Shown here: positions 49,692 through 60,377 of the stretch, one piece after another | Position numbering within the stretch: position 1 is the stretch's first letter | How the letters are laid out: each line of letters begins with the position of its first letter | Assembly (NCBI RefSeq): GCF_900638025.1 | Contig: NZ_LR134481.1 | Location: 1,860,001-1,924,000, forward strand | Reading direction: 5' to 3' | Length of the DNA stretch: 64,000 bases | From: Haemophilus parainfluenzae | GTDB taxonomy: Bacteria; Pseudomonadota; Gammaproteobacteria; Enterobacterales; Pasteurellaceae | Notes under the pieces: generated by a model | Databases searched by the model: none | Seen by the model: the letters and a program-made list of their open reading frames with translations, nothing else | Told to the model about the DNA's origin: nothing | Made by a program: the position numbers and the translations under genes

Positions 49692-49768
49692 TGGTGGCTA
49701 CAGCGAGATTCGAACTTGCGACCCCAACATTATGAGTGTTGTGCTCTAACCAACTGAGCTATGTAGCC
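49692..49768 (-). tRNA. tRNA-Met (CAU), elongator
   Basis: 77 nt with encoded CCA. The anticodon loop CTCATAA gives CAU. The 5' end GGCTAC pairs with GTAGCC, so it is the elongator type (metT-like), not the initiator. First in the Met-Leu-Gln-Gln transcript. Confidence 0.95.
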
Positions 49769-49891
49769 ATCATTTGCTTTACCTTATCGGCTTTGCGGGG
49801 CGTATTATCCTGATTTGACCTATTCTCGTCAATCATTTTTTTGCAAAAAACGGATTTTTTGATTTAGTTGATTATAAATAAAACGCTTTTG

Positions 49892-50635
49892 CTATTTTTT
49901 GTTCACATCAAGAACGGAGATCATTCCAACAAAACGCTTCCAATGCAAGGTGTTAAATTGCCCTGGAATGTACCAATTAGATATTGTTCCATCAAGATAT
50001 AAGGCGTCATGACAACCTATTTTCAGCAAACCTTGGCTTAAGGTATAAAGGTTAGACTCACCTTTTATCGTCATCAAGAAAAGTAATTCATTTTGTTTTG
50101 TCAAACACACTGCATTACGCTTATGATAGCTTTCTAGGCTTGCTCGAAATTGTGGATTCATTTTTCCATGAATAATTAACATCGGGCCTGATTGCAACGC
50201 AAAATCTGGTTTGAGTTTGCTTTTCTGATACGCGGCGGTTGTTAAAATGTAGGGTTTATTTCCAGCAATGGCGAATACCCCATTAGGCTGCACATGGAAA
50301 TTACCTTTGCCTGCTTTTGTATTTAACGCATTGAGCTCTTTTCCTTGCTCAATCCATAACCCTGCAGGTACATTATTCATGCTATAAATACCCGCATTCA
50401 TGATCATTTTTACGTTATAGCTATCTTCTAAGGCATTTTTGAGACGCGTTAAACTTTGATAATCGTTACCTTCAGCATCCTTCCAATGTAGCTGAACTTC
50501 TTCAGGTTTAGCTTGGAAAATCCCGTAAGTAATATTGCCATCATTAAAGGTTCGATATTCTGCTAGGGCTGATACACTCATCAATAGCGATAAGCCACCT
50601 AAAAGTGCGGTCAAAAATCTAATCGTTTTTTTCAT
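49892..50635 (-). CDS. DUF2233 phosphodiester glycosidase-like secreted protein
   Basis: A 247-aa protein with a signal peptide (cleavage near ALA-EY, 25-26), so periplasmic. Family features are [36 protein letters not shown] and the C-terminal [12 protein letters not shown], the layout of the DUF2233/NAGPA domain. Substrate unknown. Its ATG overlaps the end of hemA by 17 bp, so the two are co-transcribed. Confidence 0.85.
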   Translation of the reverse strand: MKKTIRFLTALLGGLSLLMSVSALAEYRTFNDGNITYGIFQAKPEEVQLHWKDAEGNDYQSLTRLKNALEDSYNVKMIMNAGIYSMNNVPAGLWIEQGKELNALNTKAGKGNFHVQPNGVFAIAGNKPYILTTAAYQKSKLKPDFALQSGPMLIIHGKMNPQFRASLESYHKRNAVCLTKQNELLFLMTIKGESNLYTLSQGLLKIGCHDALYLDGTISNWYIPGQFNTLHWKRFVGMISVLDVNKK

Positions 50636-51940
50636 TTAAAGGATGGGTTAAATGCAAAGCATTGGAAAAGGCATGCAAACCTTCCGCATTACCGGATTTC
50701 ATCATGGCTTGCATGGTTTGGGTTGGTGCATGAATGAGTTTATTCATTAATTTATAACTTAATTCTTGCAAAATTTTTTCAGCATTCTCACCTTGTTGAA
50801 TTTGGTGTAAGGCTTTTTCGAGTAATTCTTGTCGAGTATTCTCCGCCTCATCACGATAATGACGAATCAAATTAGAGAACTGATGAACCTTCAACCACTC
50901 GAAGAAATCCGTGCATTCTTGTGTAATGATGTCTTGCGCTTGCTCTGATGCTTGCTCACGTTGAGAAAGATTGCGTTGAATAATATCTTGCAAATCATCT
51001 ACGGTGTAATGATACACACTTTCTAATTCCGAGACGTTTTCATCAATATCACGCGGCACCGCAATATCCACCATCAAAGTCGGTTTAAATTGGCGTGCTT
51101 TTTCCGCAATTTCAGCCATTGCTTTGGTGATTAAAACATTCGGACTGCCTGTTGAGCTGATAACAATATCCGCTTGATTTAGTGGTGTTTGCAACTCATC
51201 GAGAGAATACACTTCTATCGGTGTATTAGATGCTAAGTTTTCCACCAACTGTTCAGCGCGAGATAAAGTGCGGTTAGCAATCATCAATTTTTTACACCAT
51301 GGCGTAATAAATGACGGCTTACCAATTCAATGGTTTCCCCTGCCCCAACGAGCAAAATTTGTAATTCACGTAAAGATTCAAAAATTTGACGTGCCAAACT
51401 ACAAGCTGCATAAGCCACCGATACAGCGCTTTCACCAATATTGGTTTCAGTGCGTACACGTTTTGCTGTAGCAAAGGTTTTTTGGAACAAACGAGAAAGC
51501 GTGCTTGAAAGCGGAATATTCGCCGCTTGATAATAATCTTCACTGATTTGGAACGCTTGTTTCACCTGTCCTAAAATTTGCGGCTCACCCAAAATTAATG
51601 AATCCAAACCACAGGCTACTCGCATTAAATGATTTGCTGCTTGTTGATTTTGATGTGTGTAAATACTCTTATTTAATTCATCGACAGAAAGCTGATGAAT
51701 ATTAGCAAACCAATTTGTACAGTTCGTTTGCCATTGCTTACACTCTTGGGGTGAAATTTGACGATGGTGAAGATAAATCTCTGTACGGTTACAGGTAGAA
51801 AGAATAACCGCACTTTCTGCCAAATCTTGTTGGTGAATTTGTTGTAAGGCAAGCTGCCGCTTTTCTTCAGAAAAAGCGACTTTCTCACGAACAGCAACAG
51901 AAGCTGTTTTATGATTAATGCCAAGAACAAGAAGGGTCAT
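50619..51940 (-). pseudogene. hemA: Glutamyl-tRNA reductase, frameshifted
   Basis: First enzyme of C5-pathway haem synthesis. The full protein (about 435 aa) is split into two frames. The first part (from ATG 51940, 218 aa) has [11 protein letters not shown] with catalytic Cys50 and the NADPH loop LLVGAGET. The second resumes as [19 protein letters not shown] to the natural end. The break is at a run of six A (51288-51294 region, minus strand GTAAAAAATTGATG): one extra A would restore [11 protein letters not shown] exactly. So it is a one-base deletion, a sequencing error, or a slippage site. Only the frame is damaged; all motifs remain, so the change is recent. Confidence 0.9.
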
Positions 51941-52075
51941 AAAAACCTAATAAAAACAACCGCACTTTTATGAATAGGCGGCTTAAGTAGAAAGTAAAAG
52001 TTTCGCTATTTTAATGAATTGTTGAGAATTGAGCAAATTTCAAGAGAAAAAACTCAAATAAATAACTAAAACGAG

Positions 52076-52777
52076 TTAAAACTTATCTTTAGCTAAACGC
52101 CATTGTGTAAATTCGTCTAAATTTTTTGCTTGTAAAAACGGGTTAATTTGTTTCTCTAATCCAATTGTTGTCGGCAAACTCGGCTTGCCCTCTGCCCGAT
52201 AACGCTCCACTAAAACACGTTGATTTTCAATCGCACTTTTATCTGTCAATACGGTTTCCGCAAAAGCTAAATTGCCCAGCGTATATTCATGAGCCGGGCA
52301 AACCACGGTTTCATCTGGTAATTGGTTAAAACGTTGCATAGATTCAAACATTTGAGCAAAATTTCCCGTGAATACGCGTCCACAACCACCAGAAAATAAC
52401 GCATCACCGCAAAATAGATGCCCATCCACCAAATAACTGACATGCCCTGCCGTATGACCACCGCTTGGCAAAACTTCAATATGATAATGTGCCGTATTAA
52501 TCACACCACTATCCACGATATTGGTTGCCCCTTTATTTGCACATTCTGTTGGACCGAAAACAGGCACATTGGGATAATACTGCTTAAACTCCGCGACACC
52601 TTGCACATGATCATCGTGATTATGGGTTAATAACACCGCTTCTACGTCTAACTTATTCGATTCTAAATACGGAATTAAACGGGTTATTTCTGGGATATCG
52701 ATCACAATTACGGGGAAATTTTCTCGTCTATAAAGCCAAATATAGTTATCATTGAGTGCAGGAATAGGAACTAGCAT
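52076..52777 (-). CDS. gloB: Hydroxyacylglutathione hydrolase (glyoxalase II)
   Basis: Hydrolyses S-lactoylglutathione in methylglyoxal detoxification. It has 233 aa. The metallo-beta-lactamase fold has the two-metal motif THNHDDH at 51-57 and [25 protein letters not shown] and [10 protein letters not shown] as further ligands. The ATG at 52777 faces the divergent methyltransferase gene 10 bp away. Confidence 0.94.
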   Translation of the reverse strand: MLVPIPALNDNYIWLYRRENFPVIVIDIPEITRLIPYLESNKLDVEAVLLTHNHDDHVQGVAEFKQYYPNVPVFGPTECANKGATNIVDSGVINTAHYHIEVLPSGGHTAGHVSYLVDGHLFCGDALFSGGCGRVFTGNFAQMFESMQRFNQLPDETVVCPAHEYTLGNLAFAETVLTDKSAIENQRVLVERYRAEGKPSLPTTIGLEKQINPFLQAKNLDEFTQWRLAKDKF

Positions 52778-52787
52778 AAATTACCTT

Positions 52788-53504
52788 ATGAAAATAGGAT
52801 TAACATTGAATTGGAAAGCCAAATGGCATAAACCACTTCTTTCACCTGAAAGTTGGCAAGTGTTACCACAAGGTGAAGCCTATTGTAACGTATTAACACA
52901 TTATTTTGCCCAATGGACACCAAAAATTTTAGGCTATCAAATTCTGAAAGTCGGTGCATTAAGTGGCGAAATTGCCTTTGACTTGCCTTTACGTCATCAA
53001 ATTGTGTTAGCTGAAAAAACAGCGCATTTTCCTACCGCACTTTTAAATGAAAGTGATAGTTTGATTCAAGCCTCGCCATTAGCGTTGCCTTTTATTGAAA
53101 AAGAAATAGATGCTTGCTTGCTGGCGAACGTCTTAAATTTTGCACAAGATCCTCACCAAATATTGCGTGAAGCACATCGTGTTTTAAAGGATGACGGCTG
53201 GATGTTCATCACATTATTTAATCCGATGAGTCCATTACTTTTCAAATCCAAATTAGGTGAGTTTAAATTCCGACAATATGCCACTTGGCGAGTCATTGAT
53301 TGGTTATCATTATTAAACTTTGATGTGATTGCAGAAGAAAGACTATCCATAAAACAAGAAAAGAGCACGCTCTGCTCTCCGCTCACGGTCATCGTCGCCC
53401 AAAAACGAACTTATCCTTTAACACTAAATCCAGAGAAAGCGCGATCAAAAATGCCGGCGTTTTTAGAGCCGGCAGGTGCATTTAAAGAAATAAGAACAGA
53501 ATAA
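52788..53504 (+). CDS. YafS-like SAM-dependent methyltransferase
   Basis: A 238-aa class I methyltransferase-like protein. The fold is recognisable by ALSGEIAFDLPLRHQIVL in place of a strict SAM loop and by the post-motif EIDACLLANVLNFAQDPHQILREAHRVLKDDGWMFI (split, about 105-140). The order gloB/yafS is that of E. coli, where yafS lies between gloB and rnhA. The methyl acceptor is unknown. The Gly-rich SAM motif is degenerate, so activity is uncertain. The ATG at 52788 is chosen; the TTG at 52752 overlaps gloB. Confidence 0.82.
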   Translation: MKIGLTLNWKAKWHKPLLSPESWQVLPQGEAYCNVLTHYFAQWTPKILGYQILKVGALSGEIAFDLPLRHQIVLAEKTAHFPTALLNESDSLIQASPLALPFIEKEIDACLLANVLNFAQDPHQILREAHRVLKDDGWMFITLFNPMSPLLFKSKLGEFKFRQYATWRVIDWLSLLNFDVIAEERLSIKQEKSTLCSPLTVIVAQKRTYPLTLNPEKARSKMPAFLEPAGAFKEIRTE

Positions 53505-53843
53505 TTATTCTGTGACTTCTTTGATTACTGCAGAAGATGCGTTATTAATAACTGACTCAACGCCCTTTTCTGCTGCAGCTTGAGAAGAATAATATTGGCT
53601 ACGGCCAATTTCTTGGTGGTTAGCCGCTTTTAAAATGAAGTAAGGTTTGTCATTTTTCGCTACGCGATATTCAAAGTTTTTCGCATCCACACCATTTTTT
53701 TGCACTGAAGCAATACCGTTTTCAGCTGATGCTTTTGTTTTATAAAGTTCGCTAGTTAAAATAACTTGTCCGTTTGCAGCTTTTAAGTTGAACATAAATT
53801 GTCCGTCTTTAGCCACTTTTAATTCATAAAATCCTTGAGCCAT
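53505..53843 (-). CDS. YegP-like DUF1508 protein
   Basis: A 112-aa protein made of two DUF1508 repeats: YELKVAKDGQFMFNLKAANG (6-25) and YRVAKNDKPYFILKAANHQE (58-77), each followed by Y-x-S-x-A-A-x-x-G-I/V-x-S-V. Small alpha/beta protein of unknown function. The ATG at 53843 has GGGAGA upstream. It ends directly after the methyltransferase stop (convergent, no spacer). Confidence 0.88.
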   Translation of the reverse strand: MAQGFYELKVAKDGQFMFNLKAANGQVILTSELYKTKASAENGIASVQKNGVDAKNFEYRVAKNDKPYFILKAANHQEIGRSQYYSSQAAAEKGVESVINNASSAVIKEVTE

Positions 53844-53965
53844 GATGTCTCCCAATTGATTGATTTGTTTATAATTTTACCTACACAGAAAATGCCTTTC
53901 TGCACCAGGCTAATTTACCCTTAAAAATAAAGGAAAACAAGAGCTAAAGCGTATAAATTTTATGC

Positions 53966-53994
53966 TTGATTAGCCCACTAAACTCCCCTATGAT
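53966..53994 (+). promoter_or_regulatory. ycaO promoter
   Basis: TTGATT (53966-53971), 17 bp, TATGAT (53989-53994), 28 bp before the ATG at 54023. It excludes the longer reading of ycaO that would begin inside it. Confidence 0.75.
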
Positions 53995-54022
53995 GCGGGA
54001 ACTTTTTACAACAGGAACAATT

Positions 54023-55786
54023 ATGACCGAACAAACATTTATTCTCGGCAAAGATGCCGCACTTGAAGACAGTATTTCAAAATTTCAACAAAAATTGACC
54101 GCACTTGGTTTCAATATCGAAGAAGCCTCTTGGCTTAATCCTGTGCCAAATGTCTGGTCTGTACATATTCGTGATAAGGATTGCCCACAATGTTTTTCTA
54201 ACGGCAAAGGTGCAAGCAAAAAAGCTGCGTTAGCATCTGCATTAGGTGAATATTTCGAGCGTCTTTCCACCAACTATTTCTTTGCTGATTTCTATTTAGG
54301 ACAAGAGATTGCTAATGGTGATTTCGTCCATTATCCCACTGAAAAATGGTTTTCTATTGAAGATGAAGACCTTTTGCCACTAGGGATTTTAGATGATGAC
54401 TTATGGGATTATTTCGATCCAAATCAAGAACTAACCCCAGAATTGCTTGTGGATCTACAATCCGGTAATTACGATCGCGGTATTGTCGCGATGCCTTATG
54501 TGCGCCAATCCGATCAAGAAACCGTCTATATTCCACAAAGTATCATTGCGAATTTATACGTTTCTAACGGGATGTCCGCGGGTAACACAAAAAATGAAGC
54601 ACGTGTGCAAGGGCTTTCAGAGGTCTTTGAGCGTTATGTAAAAAATCGCATTATTGCAGAAGCCATCAGTCTTCCTGAAATTCCAAAATCTGTGATGGAT
54701 CACTATCCATCTATTCAAGCTTCTATTGCAAAATTAGAGGAAGAAGGCTTCCCTATTTATGCCTTTGATGCGTCACTAGGTGGCAAATATCCTGTCATTT
54801 GTGTTGTGTTGCTTAACCCAAATAACGGCACTTGCTTTGCTTCTTTTGGTGCACATCCAAACTTTCAAGTGGCATTAGAGCGTACCGTAACGGAGCTTTT
54901 ACAAGGTCGCAGCTTAAAAGATCTCGATGTATTCTCGCCTCCATCATTCAATAATGATGATGTGGCGGAGCATGCTAACCTTGAAACACACTTTATTGAT
55001 TCTAGCGGTTTAATTTCTTGGGATTTATTCAAAAATACGCCAGATTATAAATTTGTAGATTGGGATTTCTCAGGTTCAACGCAAGAAGAATATGAAAACT
55101 TGATGGCAATCTTTAAGGCGGAAGAAAAAGAAGTCTATATCATGGATTACAACCATTTAGACGTTTACGCTTGCCGCATTATCGTACCAGGCATGTCTGA
55201 TATCTATCCTGCTGATGACCTCATTTATGCCAATAATAATATGGGTATGGACTGGCGTGAGATCTTATTGGATCTGCCACACCATCATCATGATACTGAA
55301 ACTTATGAAGAATTATTAGCAGAATTAGATGAGCAAGATATTGACGATGCCACACGCGTTCGCGAATTTATCGGTATCGTTGCACCAAAAGCAAGCGGTT
55401 GGACAACATTACGTGTTGGTGAACTTAAATCCATGCTTTACTTAGCATTAGGTGAATTAGAATTAGCCTTAGATTGGGCAAACTGGACGATGAATATGAA
55501 TAGCTCTGTGTTTACGCCTGAGCGTGCAAATTACTATCGTGCCTTAATCAGCATCATTGAATTGCATTTAGACAGTACTCGCGATCCACAACAATATCGC
55601 ACTGTATTTGAAAGAATGTATGGCAAAGAAGCCGTTCAACGAGCTTGGGCGGCAGTAGCAGAAAAAGGTAACCCGTTCTATAACTTGCCAGCCAGCGATG
55701 AAACGCTTGAAAACTTCAAAGAACACCAAGCTTTACTTGGTACTTATGCGAAATTACAAAAAGCCAAACGAGAAAATTGGAAATAG
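54023..55786 (+). CDS. ycaO: YcaO, accessory factor for S12 methylthiolation
   Basis: A 587-aa member of the YcaO superfamily (E. coli 586). In E. coli it aids RimO-dependent beta-methylthiolation of Asp88 in ribosomal protein S12. The ATP-binding YcaO domain occupies about 60-400 (KGASKKAALASALGEYFERLS, GMSAGNTKNEARVQGLSEVFERY, RTVTELLQGR), followed by a tetratricopeptide-like helical tail (SMLYLALGELELALDWANW). No precursor peptide or azoline-type neighbour is seen, so a natural-product role is unlikely. The ATG at 54023 follows AGGAACA. Confidence 0.93.
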   Translation: MTEQTFILGKDAALEDSISKFQQKLTALGFNIEEASWLNPVPNVWSVHIRDKDCPQCFSNGKGASKKAALASALGEYFERLSTNYFFADFYLGQEIANGDFVHYPTEKWFSIEDEDLLPLGILDDDLWDYFDPNQELTPELLVDLQSGNYDRGIVAMPYVRQSDQETVYIPQSIIANLYVSNGMSAGNTKNEARVQGLSEVFERYVKNRIIAEAISLPEIPKSVMDHYPSIQASIAKLEEEGFPIYAFDASLGGKYPVICVVLLNPNNGTCFASFGAHPNFQVALERTVTELLQGRSLKDLDVFSPPSFNNDDVAEHANLETHFIDSSGLISWDLFKNTPDYKFVDWDFSGSTQEEYENLMAIFKAEEKEVYIMDYNHLDVYACRIIVPGMSDIYPADDLIYANNNMGMDWREILLDLPHHHHDTETYEELLAELDEQDIDDATRVREFIGIVAPKASGWTTLRVGELKSMLYLALGELELALDWANWTMNMNSSVFTPERANYYRALISIIELHLDSTRDPQQYRTVFERMYGKEAVQRAWAAVAEKGNPFYNLPASDETLENFKEHQALLGTYAKLQKAKRENWK

Positions 55787-55802
55787 ACAATTTTCTCTCA
55801 AT

Positions 55803-55834
55803 CATAAGGCGGACTTCATGTCTGCCTTATTTAT
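55803..55834 (+). terminator. ycaO terminator
   Basis: AAGGCGGAC (55806-55814) and GTCTGCCTT (55820-55828), a 5-nt loop, then ATTTATTTC. Confidence 0.7.
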
Positions 55835-55896
55835 TTCTACATTAAAAAACTGCTTTAAAATCAACCGCACTTTTCACACAAAAATGCTTAAATTTA

Positions 55897-55905
55897 TGCT
55901 ATAAT
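55897..55905 (+). promoter_or_regulatory. gyrA extended -10 promoter
   Basis: TGCTATAAT is an extended -10 with a perfect hexamer (55900-55905). No good -35 is seen. The start codon lies 35 bp downstream. Confidence 0.6.
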
Positions 55906-55939
55906 TTGTCACAATTTTTTGATCAAAAAAGGAATAAAA

Positions 55940-58585
55940 ATGACGGATTCAATCCATTCCTCTATTACTCCAGTCAATATTGAAGAAGAGCTCAAATCTT
56001 CTTACCTTGACTACGCCATGTCGGTGATTGTTGGGCGTGCTTTGCCTGATGTGCGTGACGGTTTAAAACCAGTGCATCGACGTGTGCTTTTCTCCATGGA
56101 TCAATCTGGCATCACTGCTGGCAAAAAATACGTAAAATCTGCCCGTGTGGTAGGTGATGTAATCGGTAAATATCACCCTCACGGTGATTCTGCGGTGTAT
56201 GACACCATTGTGCGTATGGCACAGCCATTCTCATTGCGCTACATGTTGGTGGATGGGCAAGGTAACTTCGGTTCAATCGACGGTGACGCACCAGCGGCAA
56301 TGCGTTATACCGAAGTCCGTATGCAAAAAATCACCCAAGCGTTATTAACTGACTTGGATAAAGAAACCGTGAATTTCTCGCCAAACTATGATGGCGAATT
56401 AATGATTCCAGATGTATTGCCAACCCGAATTCCTGCACTTTTAGCAAACGGTTCTTCTGGTATTGCGGTGGGGATGGCAACGAACATTCCACCACACAAC
56501 TTAAATGAAGTTTTAGATGGTTGCTTGGCTTATATTGATAACGAAAACATCACCATTGATGAATTAATGCAATATATTCCTGGCCCAGATTTCCCAACAG
56601 CGGCATTAATTAATGGCCATAAAGGGATTGAAGAAGCTTATCGCACGGGGCGCGGCAAAGTGTATGTTCGCGCGCGTGCTAGCGTAGAAACCACAGATAA
56701 AGGCAAAGAGCAAATCATTGTGACCGAATTGCCTTATCAAGTGAACAAAGCAAAATTAGTAGAAAAAATTGCTGAGCTTATCAAAGATAAAAAAGTCGAA
56801 GGCATCAGCAATATTATCGACCTTTCTAACAAAGAAGGTATCCGCATTGAAATCGACATCAAACGCGATGCCGTAGGCGAAGTCGTATTAAATCACCTTT
56901 ATGCGCTTACCCAAATGCAGGTGACCTTCGGGATCAACATGGTGGCCTTAGATCACGGTCAACCACGTTTATTCAACTTAAAACAAATCATTGAAGCCTT
57001 TGTGATGCACCGTCGCGAAGTGGTGATTCGCCGTTCTTTATTTGAATTGCGTAAAGCCCGCGAGCGTACCCATATTTTAGAAGGTTTAGCGGTTGCAACA
57101 TCAAATATCGATGAAATCATCGACATCATCCGTCAATCGAAAGAGCGTAAAGAAGCAGCAGAAAAATTAATTTCTCGCCCTTGGAAACTCAACAGTGAGA
57201 TCTTAGGCTTACTTGATGCAGCGGCACGCCCAGCTGAATTAGCCGCTGAATTTGGTATTCAAGGTTCTGATTACTACCTTTCTCCAGAACAAGTTGATGC
57301 AATCTTAGAACTTCGCTTACATCGTTTAACCGGTCTTGCTACCGAAGAAGTGATCAATGAATACAAAGAGTTATTGGTTAAAATTGCAGAACTTCTCCAC
57401 ATCATCAATAGCCCTGAACGCTTGATGGAAGTGATTCGTGAAGAACTTGAACAAGTACGTGCACAATTCGCCGATGAACGTCGTACTGAAATTACTGCGG
57501 CTTCTGGTGACATTGATTTAGAAGATCTAATCGCTCAAGAAGATGTGGTTGTGACCCTTTCTCACGAAGGTTATGTGAAATATCAACCACTTACTGACTA
57601 CGAAGCACAACGTCGTGGTGGTAAAGGTAAATCTGCAACGAAGATGAAAGATGAAGACTTCATCGAAAAACTCTTAGTCGCGAATACTCACGATACGATT
57701 CTCTGCTTCTCTAGCCGTGGTCGCTTATATTGGTTGAAAGTCTATCAATTACCACAAGCCAGCCGTGGTGCGCGTGGTCGCCCAATTGTCAATATTCTAC
57801 CGTTACAAGAAAACGAGCGTATCACCGCAATCTTGCCAATCTCTGCTTATGAAGAAGATAAATTCGTCATCATGGCAACCGCTGGCGGTATTGTGAAGAA
57901 AATTGCGCTAACCGAATTCAGCCGTCCACGTTCAAGCGGTATCATCGCCTTGAACTTACGTGATGAAGATGAATTAATCGGTGTGGATATCACTGACGGT
58001 TCTAACGAAATCATGTTGTTCTCTTCACAAGGTCGCGTGGTGCGTTTTGCTGAAAGTGCAGTCCGTGCAATGGGTCGTTTAGCAACAGGTGTACGCGGTA
58101 TTAAACTTGCCCTTACTAATGACATCGCTGACGATGAAAGTGCGGTCGAAATTGAAGATGTTTCTGACGATAATGCAGAAGAAACACTCGATCTCAATAT
58201 CGATAAAGTCGTATCCTTAGTTGTGCCGAAAAATGATGGTGCAATCCTTACCGCAACGCAAAACGGTTATGGTAAACGAACCCAACTAAGCGAATACCCA
58301 ACCAAATCCCGTAATACTAAAGGGGTGATTTCGATTAAAGTGAGCGCACGTAACGGTAAAGTCGTTGCAGCGACACAAGTAGAAGAAACCGACCAAATTA
58401 TGCTTATTACCGATGCAGGTACCTTAGTGCGTACTCGTGTAAGTGAAGTAAGTATCGTTGGTCGTAATACCCAAGGAGTTCGTTTAATTCGTACCGCAGA
58501 AGATGAGCACGTAGTCAGTCTTGAACGTGTTTGTGATGTGGATGATGAAGACGAAGGCACTGAAGATGTAACTTCTGAAGAATAA
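55940..58585 (+). CDS. gyrA: DNA gyrase subunit A
   Basis: Catalytic subunit of type II topoisomerase introducing negative supercoils. It has 881 aa. Active-site Tyr123 is in [10 protein letters not shown]; the quinolone-determining region [17 protein letters not shown] has Ser84 and Asp88 in the susceptible state; the GyrA box QRRGGKG lies at the start of the C-terminal beta-pinwheel. The tail is acidic ([10 protein letters not shown]). The ATG at 55940 with AGGAATAAA is chosen over a TTG at 55919. Confidence 0.96.
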   Translation: MTDSIHSSITPVNIEEELKSSYLDYAMSVIVGRALPDVRDGLKPVHRRVLFSMDQSGITAGKKYVKSARVVGDVIGKYHPHGDSAVYDTIVRMAQPFSLRYMLVDGQGNFGSIDGDAPAAMRYTEVRMQKITQALLTDLDKETVNFSPNYDGELMIPDVLPTRIPALLANGSSGIAVGMATNIPPHNLNEVLDGCLAYIDNENITIDELMQYIPGPDFPTAALINGHKGIEEAYRTGRGKVYVRARASVETTDKGKEQIIVTELPYQVNKAKLVEKIAELIKDKKVEGISNIIDLSNKEGIRIEIDIKRDAVGEVVLNHLYALTQMQVTFGINMVALDHGQPRLFNLKQIIEAFVMHRREVVIRRSLFELRKARERTHILEGLAVATSNIDEIIDIIRQSKERKEAAEKLISRPWKLNSEILGLLDAAARPAELAAEFGIQGSDYYLSPEQVDAILELRLHRLTGLATEEVINEYKELLVKIAELLHIINSPERLMEVIREELEQVRAQFADERRTEITAASGDIDLEDLIAQEDVVVTLSHEGYVKYQPLTDYEAQRRGGKGKSATKMKDEDFIEKLLVANTHDTILCFSSRGRLYWLKVYQLPQASRGARGRPIVNILPLQENERITAILPISAYEEDKFVIMATAGGIVKKIALTEFSRPRSSGIIALNLRDEDELIGVDITDGSNEIMLFSSQGRVVRFAESAVRAMGRLATGVRGIKLALTNDIADDESAVEIEDVSDDNAEETLDLNIDKVVSLVVPKNDGAILTATQNGYGKRTQLSEYPTKSRNTKGVISIKVSARNGKVVAATQVEETDQIMLITDAGTLVRTRVSEVSIVGRNTQGVRLIRTAEDEHVVSLERVCDVDDEDEGTEDVTSEE

Positions 58586-58604
58586 ATAATCTCTTCCAAT
58601 AAAT

Positions 58605-58640
58605 AAAAGCCCCGCGTTTTAACACGCGGGGCTTTTTTAT
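58605..58640. terminator. gyrA terminator
   Basis: GCCCCGCGT (58609-58617) and ACGCGGGGC (58624-58632), then T7. GC-rich and strong; the A run before it allows use in both directions. Confidence 0.92.
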
Positions 58641-58685
58641 TGTTATCTAAAAATCTCTTTTAGGGATCTATTCTATTGATGAAAA

Positions 58686-59243
58686 CTACTCGCCTTCTTC
58701 TAATTCATCAGCCATTGCCGCAAGAATTTCACGGGTTAAATACGCCAATGAGCGATAGAAAGGAAGTGTTGTGTAAGTTTCTACTTGGGTTAAGAATTTC
58801 GCTGCGCAAGGTAATAAGAAATCACCGAATAAATCTTGTTGAGCAGATAGCGATTCCGTGTTGTCTTCTAACCAAGAAGCCGTAAGCAATAACAAAGCGA
58901 AATGATCCACATTCTCTGCCTCAGGTACATTACGCGCATGACGAAAATCCACAAAACGTTGCACATCCATATCATAACTAGAAATAGCCGTTGGTACGTT
59001 ACCGTTTGGGCCAAACAATTTTTGATATTCTTGATCAAGCAACGTTAAATCAATTTTCATTTGTAAATTATCAATGGCTGCTTCGCTTTCTTTATCCGTA
59101 GAAAGTGCCCACACTTGACTTAACCCTTGTTGCTGTAACCAATCAAATACCCCACTCAAAATTGGATCTGTGGGGCTGCGATAAAATAAATTGCCAAATA
59201 GGCGGCTTATTAAAGAAAAATTATTCACTTGAGTTTCTGACAT
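58686..59243 (-). CDS. TorD/DmsD-family chaperone
   Basis: A 185-aa all-helical protein of the Tat-substrate redox chaperone family. The blocks LDQEYQKLFGPNGNVPTAISSY and QRFVDFRHARNVPEAENVDHFALLLL place it closer to YcdY-like members than to TorD or DmsD. Such proteins guard metalloenzyme apoproteins during cofactor insertion. No molybdoenzyme gene is in the window, so its client is unknown. It lies 24 bp after the quinone-reductase-like gene on the same strand. Confidence 0.85.
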   Translation of the reverse strand: MSETQVNNFSLISRLFGNLFYRSPTDPILSGVFDWLQQQGLSQVWALSTDKESEAAIDNLQMKIDLTLLDQEYQKLFGPNGNVPTAISSYDMDVQRFVDFRHARNVPEAENVDHFALLLLTASWLEDNTESLSAQQDLFGDFLLPCAAKFLTQVETYTTLPFYRSLAYLTREILAAMADELEEGE

Positions 59244-59267
59244 CTATTTGCTTTCCTATGATTGTGC

Positions 59268-59873
59268 TCACGATTGAGCTAAAAGTGCGGTCAATTTTGC
59301 CGTTGTTTTTTCGGTAGCTTCGTCAATCATCGCTTGCCGAGCAGCATTATCGATAATATGAATATCCCCAAACAGGGTGTAATCCACATTCTCGATACCG
59401 CAATAATTAAATAAACCATTGATCAAACAATGATTAAGAGATTTATCTACACCGTATTCTTGATATTGCGCCACGCTGCTACCAATGGTGATAAACTGTT
59501 GCATTGTTTTACCTTGAAGCAGACCTTTAGATTCACCATTTTCTGTTTTATAAGCAAAACCATGGCTTAATACACGATCCAAATACCCTTTCAAGATTGC
59601 GGGAAAACCCATCCACCATAAAGGATAAACCATCGTAATCAAATCTGCTTGGCGAATAAAATCATGCTCTTGCTGAATTTCCGCTGGAATTATACCCTTA
59701 TTGGCCGATTGTAATTCTTCAAAGGAAATAATTGGATTAAATTCCATGGTGTAAAGATCGCGCAAATGGGTTTCAACACCAAGCTGTTGGCTTGCTTTTA
59801 CAACGCGCTCTACGATAGCACGACCAAAACTTTTTTGACTGTTAGGATGTGCAAAAATAATTAAATGATTCAT
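59268..59873 (-). CDS. Flavodoxin-fold NAD(P)H quinone oxidoreductase-like protein
   Basis: A 201-aa member of the NQO1/KefF-type flavodoxin-2 family: IIFAHPNSQKSFGRAIVERV, YPLWWMGFPAILKGYLDRVL and FAYKTENGESKGLLQGK are FAD/FMN-site blocks. It probably transfers two electrons to quinones. The ATG overlaps the nfeD stop by 4 bp, a translational coupling that ties it to the nfeD-qmcA membrane pair. No KefC antiporter is nearby. Confidence 0.85.
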   Translation of the reverse strand: MNHLIIFAHPNSQKSFGRAIVERVVKASQQLGVETHLRDLYTMEFNPIISFEELQSANKGIIPAEIQQEHDFIRQADLITMVYPLWWMGFPAILKGYLDRVLSHGFAYKTENGESKGLLQGKTMQQFITIGSSVAQYQEYGVDKSLNHCLINGLFNYCGIENVDYTLFGDIHIIDNAARQAMIDEATEKTTAKLTALLAQS

Positions 59874-60325
59874 TCTGTTACCTTTTTAACTAACAGTGTA
59901 ATGCCATCAACGCGTTCTACCACAACAAGATCACTCACTGTTAAATGCTCGCCTTGAATGCGCCATGTGGTATCACCAAAGGCTCCACGACCAATACCAT
60001 TAGAACCGATTTCTAATACAGTGCCTTTTTTACCTAACAGAGTATGATCTCGTTGATTTAAGGTCGTACGTGATTGGTCCTGATTATCTTTGCTATGTTG
60101 GTATTTCCACCAAAGCAGCGAGAGAATAATCGCTAAAATCGCATAAAAAACGGCTAAAGTGGTTAAGGATAAACTTGGCATTAACGCCATTACGCCTGCT
60201 GTCACAATCGCGGCCAAGCCCCACCACAATAAAAACACGCCAGGTACGAGGGTTTCAGCGATTAATAATACAAAACCTAATACTAACCAATGCCATACCG
60301 ACCAAGTTGTTAACCAATCTGCCAT
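59870..60325 (-). CDS. NfeD-family membrane protein
   Basis: A 151-aa protein. Hydrophobic segments (about 8-65) precede a C-terminal OB-fold domain (GKKGTVLEIGSNGIGRGAFGDTTWRIQGEHL, split here in two halves at G). NfeD proteins form a membrane partner with SPFH proteins, and the SPFH gene lies just upstream. It is the short NfeD form without the serine-protease domain. An uptake-signal hairpin in the 52-bp gap may reduce readthrough from qmcA. Confidence 0.86.
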   Translation of the reverse strand: MADWLTTWSVWHWLVLGFVLLIAETLVPGVFLLWWGLAAIVTAGVMALMPSLSLTTLAVFYAILAIILSLLWWKYQHSKDNQDQSRTTLNQRDHTLLGKKGTVLEIGSNGIGRGAFGDTTWRIQGEHLTVSDLVVVERVDGITLLVKKVTE

Positions 60326-60342
60326 ATCAACTCCTTGAGAGA

Positions 60343-60373
60343 AAAAGTGCGGTCATTTTTAACCGCACTTTAG
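60343..60373. terminator. Uptake-signal pair between qmcA and nfeD
   Basis: AAAGTGCGGT, eight bases, ACCGCACTTT. On the minus strand it follows qmcA and precedes nfeD. Confidence 0.65.
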
Positions 60374-60377
60374 GAAA

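Noticed and set aside
54023..55786. YcaO as part of a peptide natural-product cluster
   Set aside because: Full-length match to the E. coli S12-modification type and no precursor, dehydrogenase or export gene beside it.
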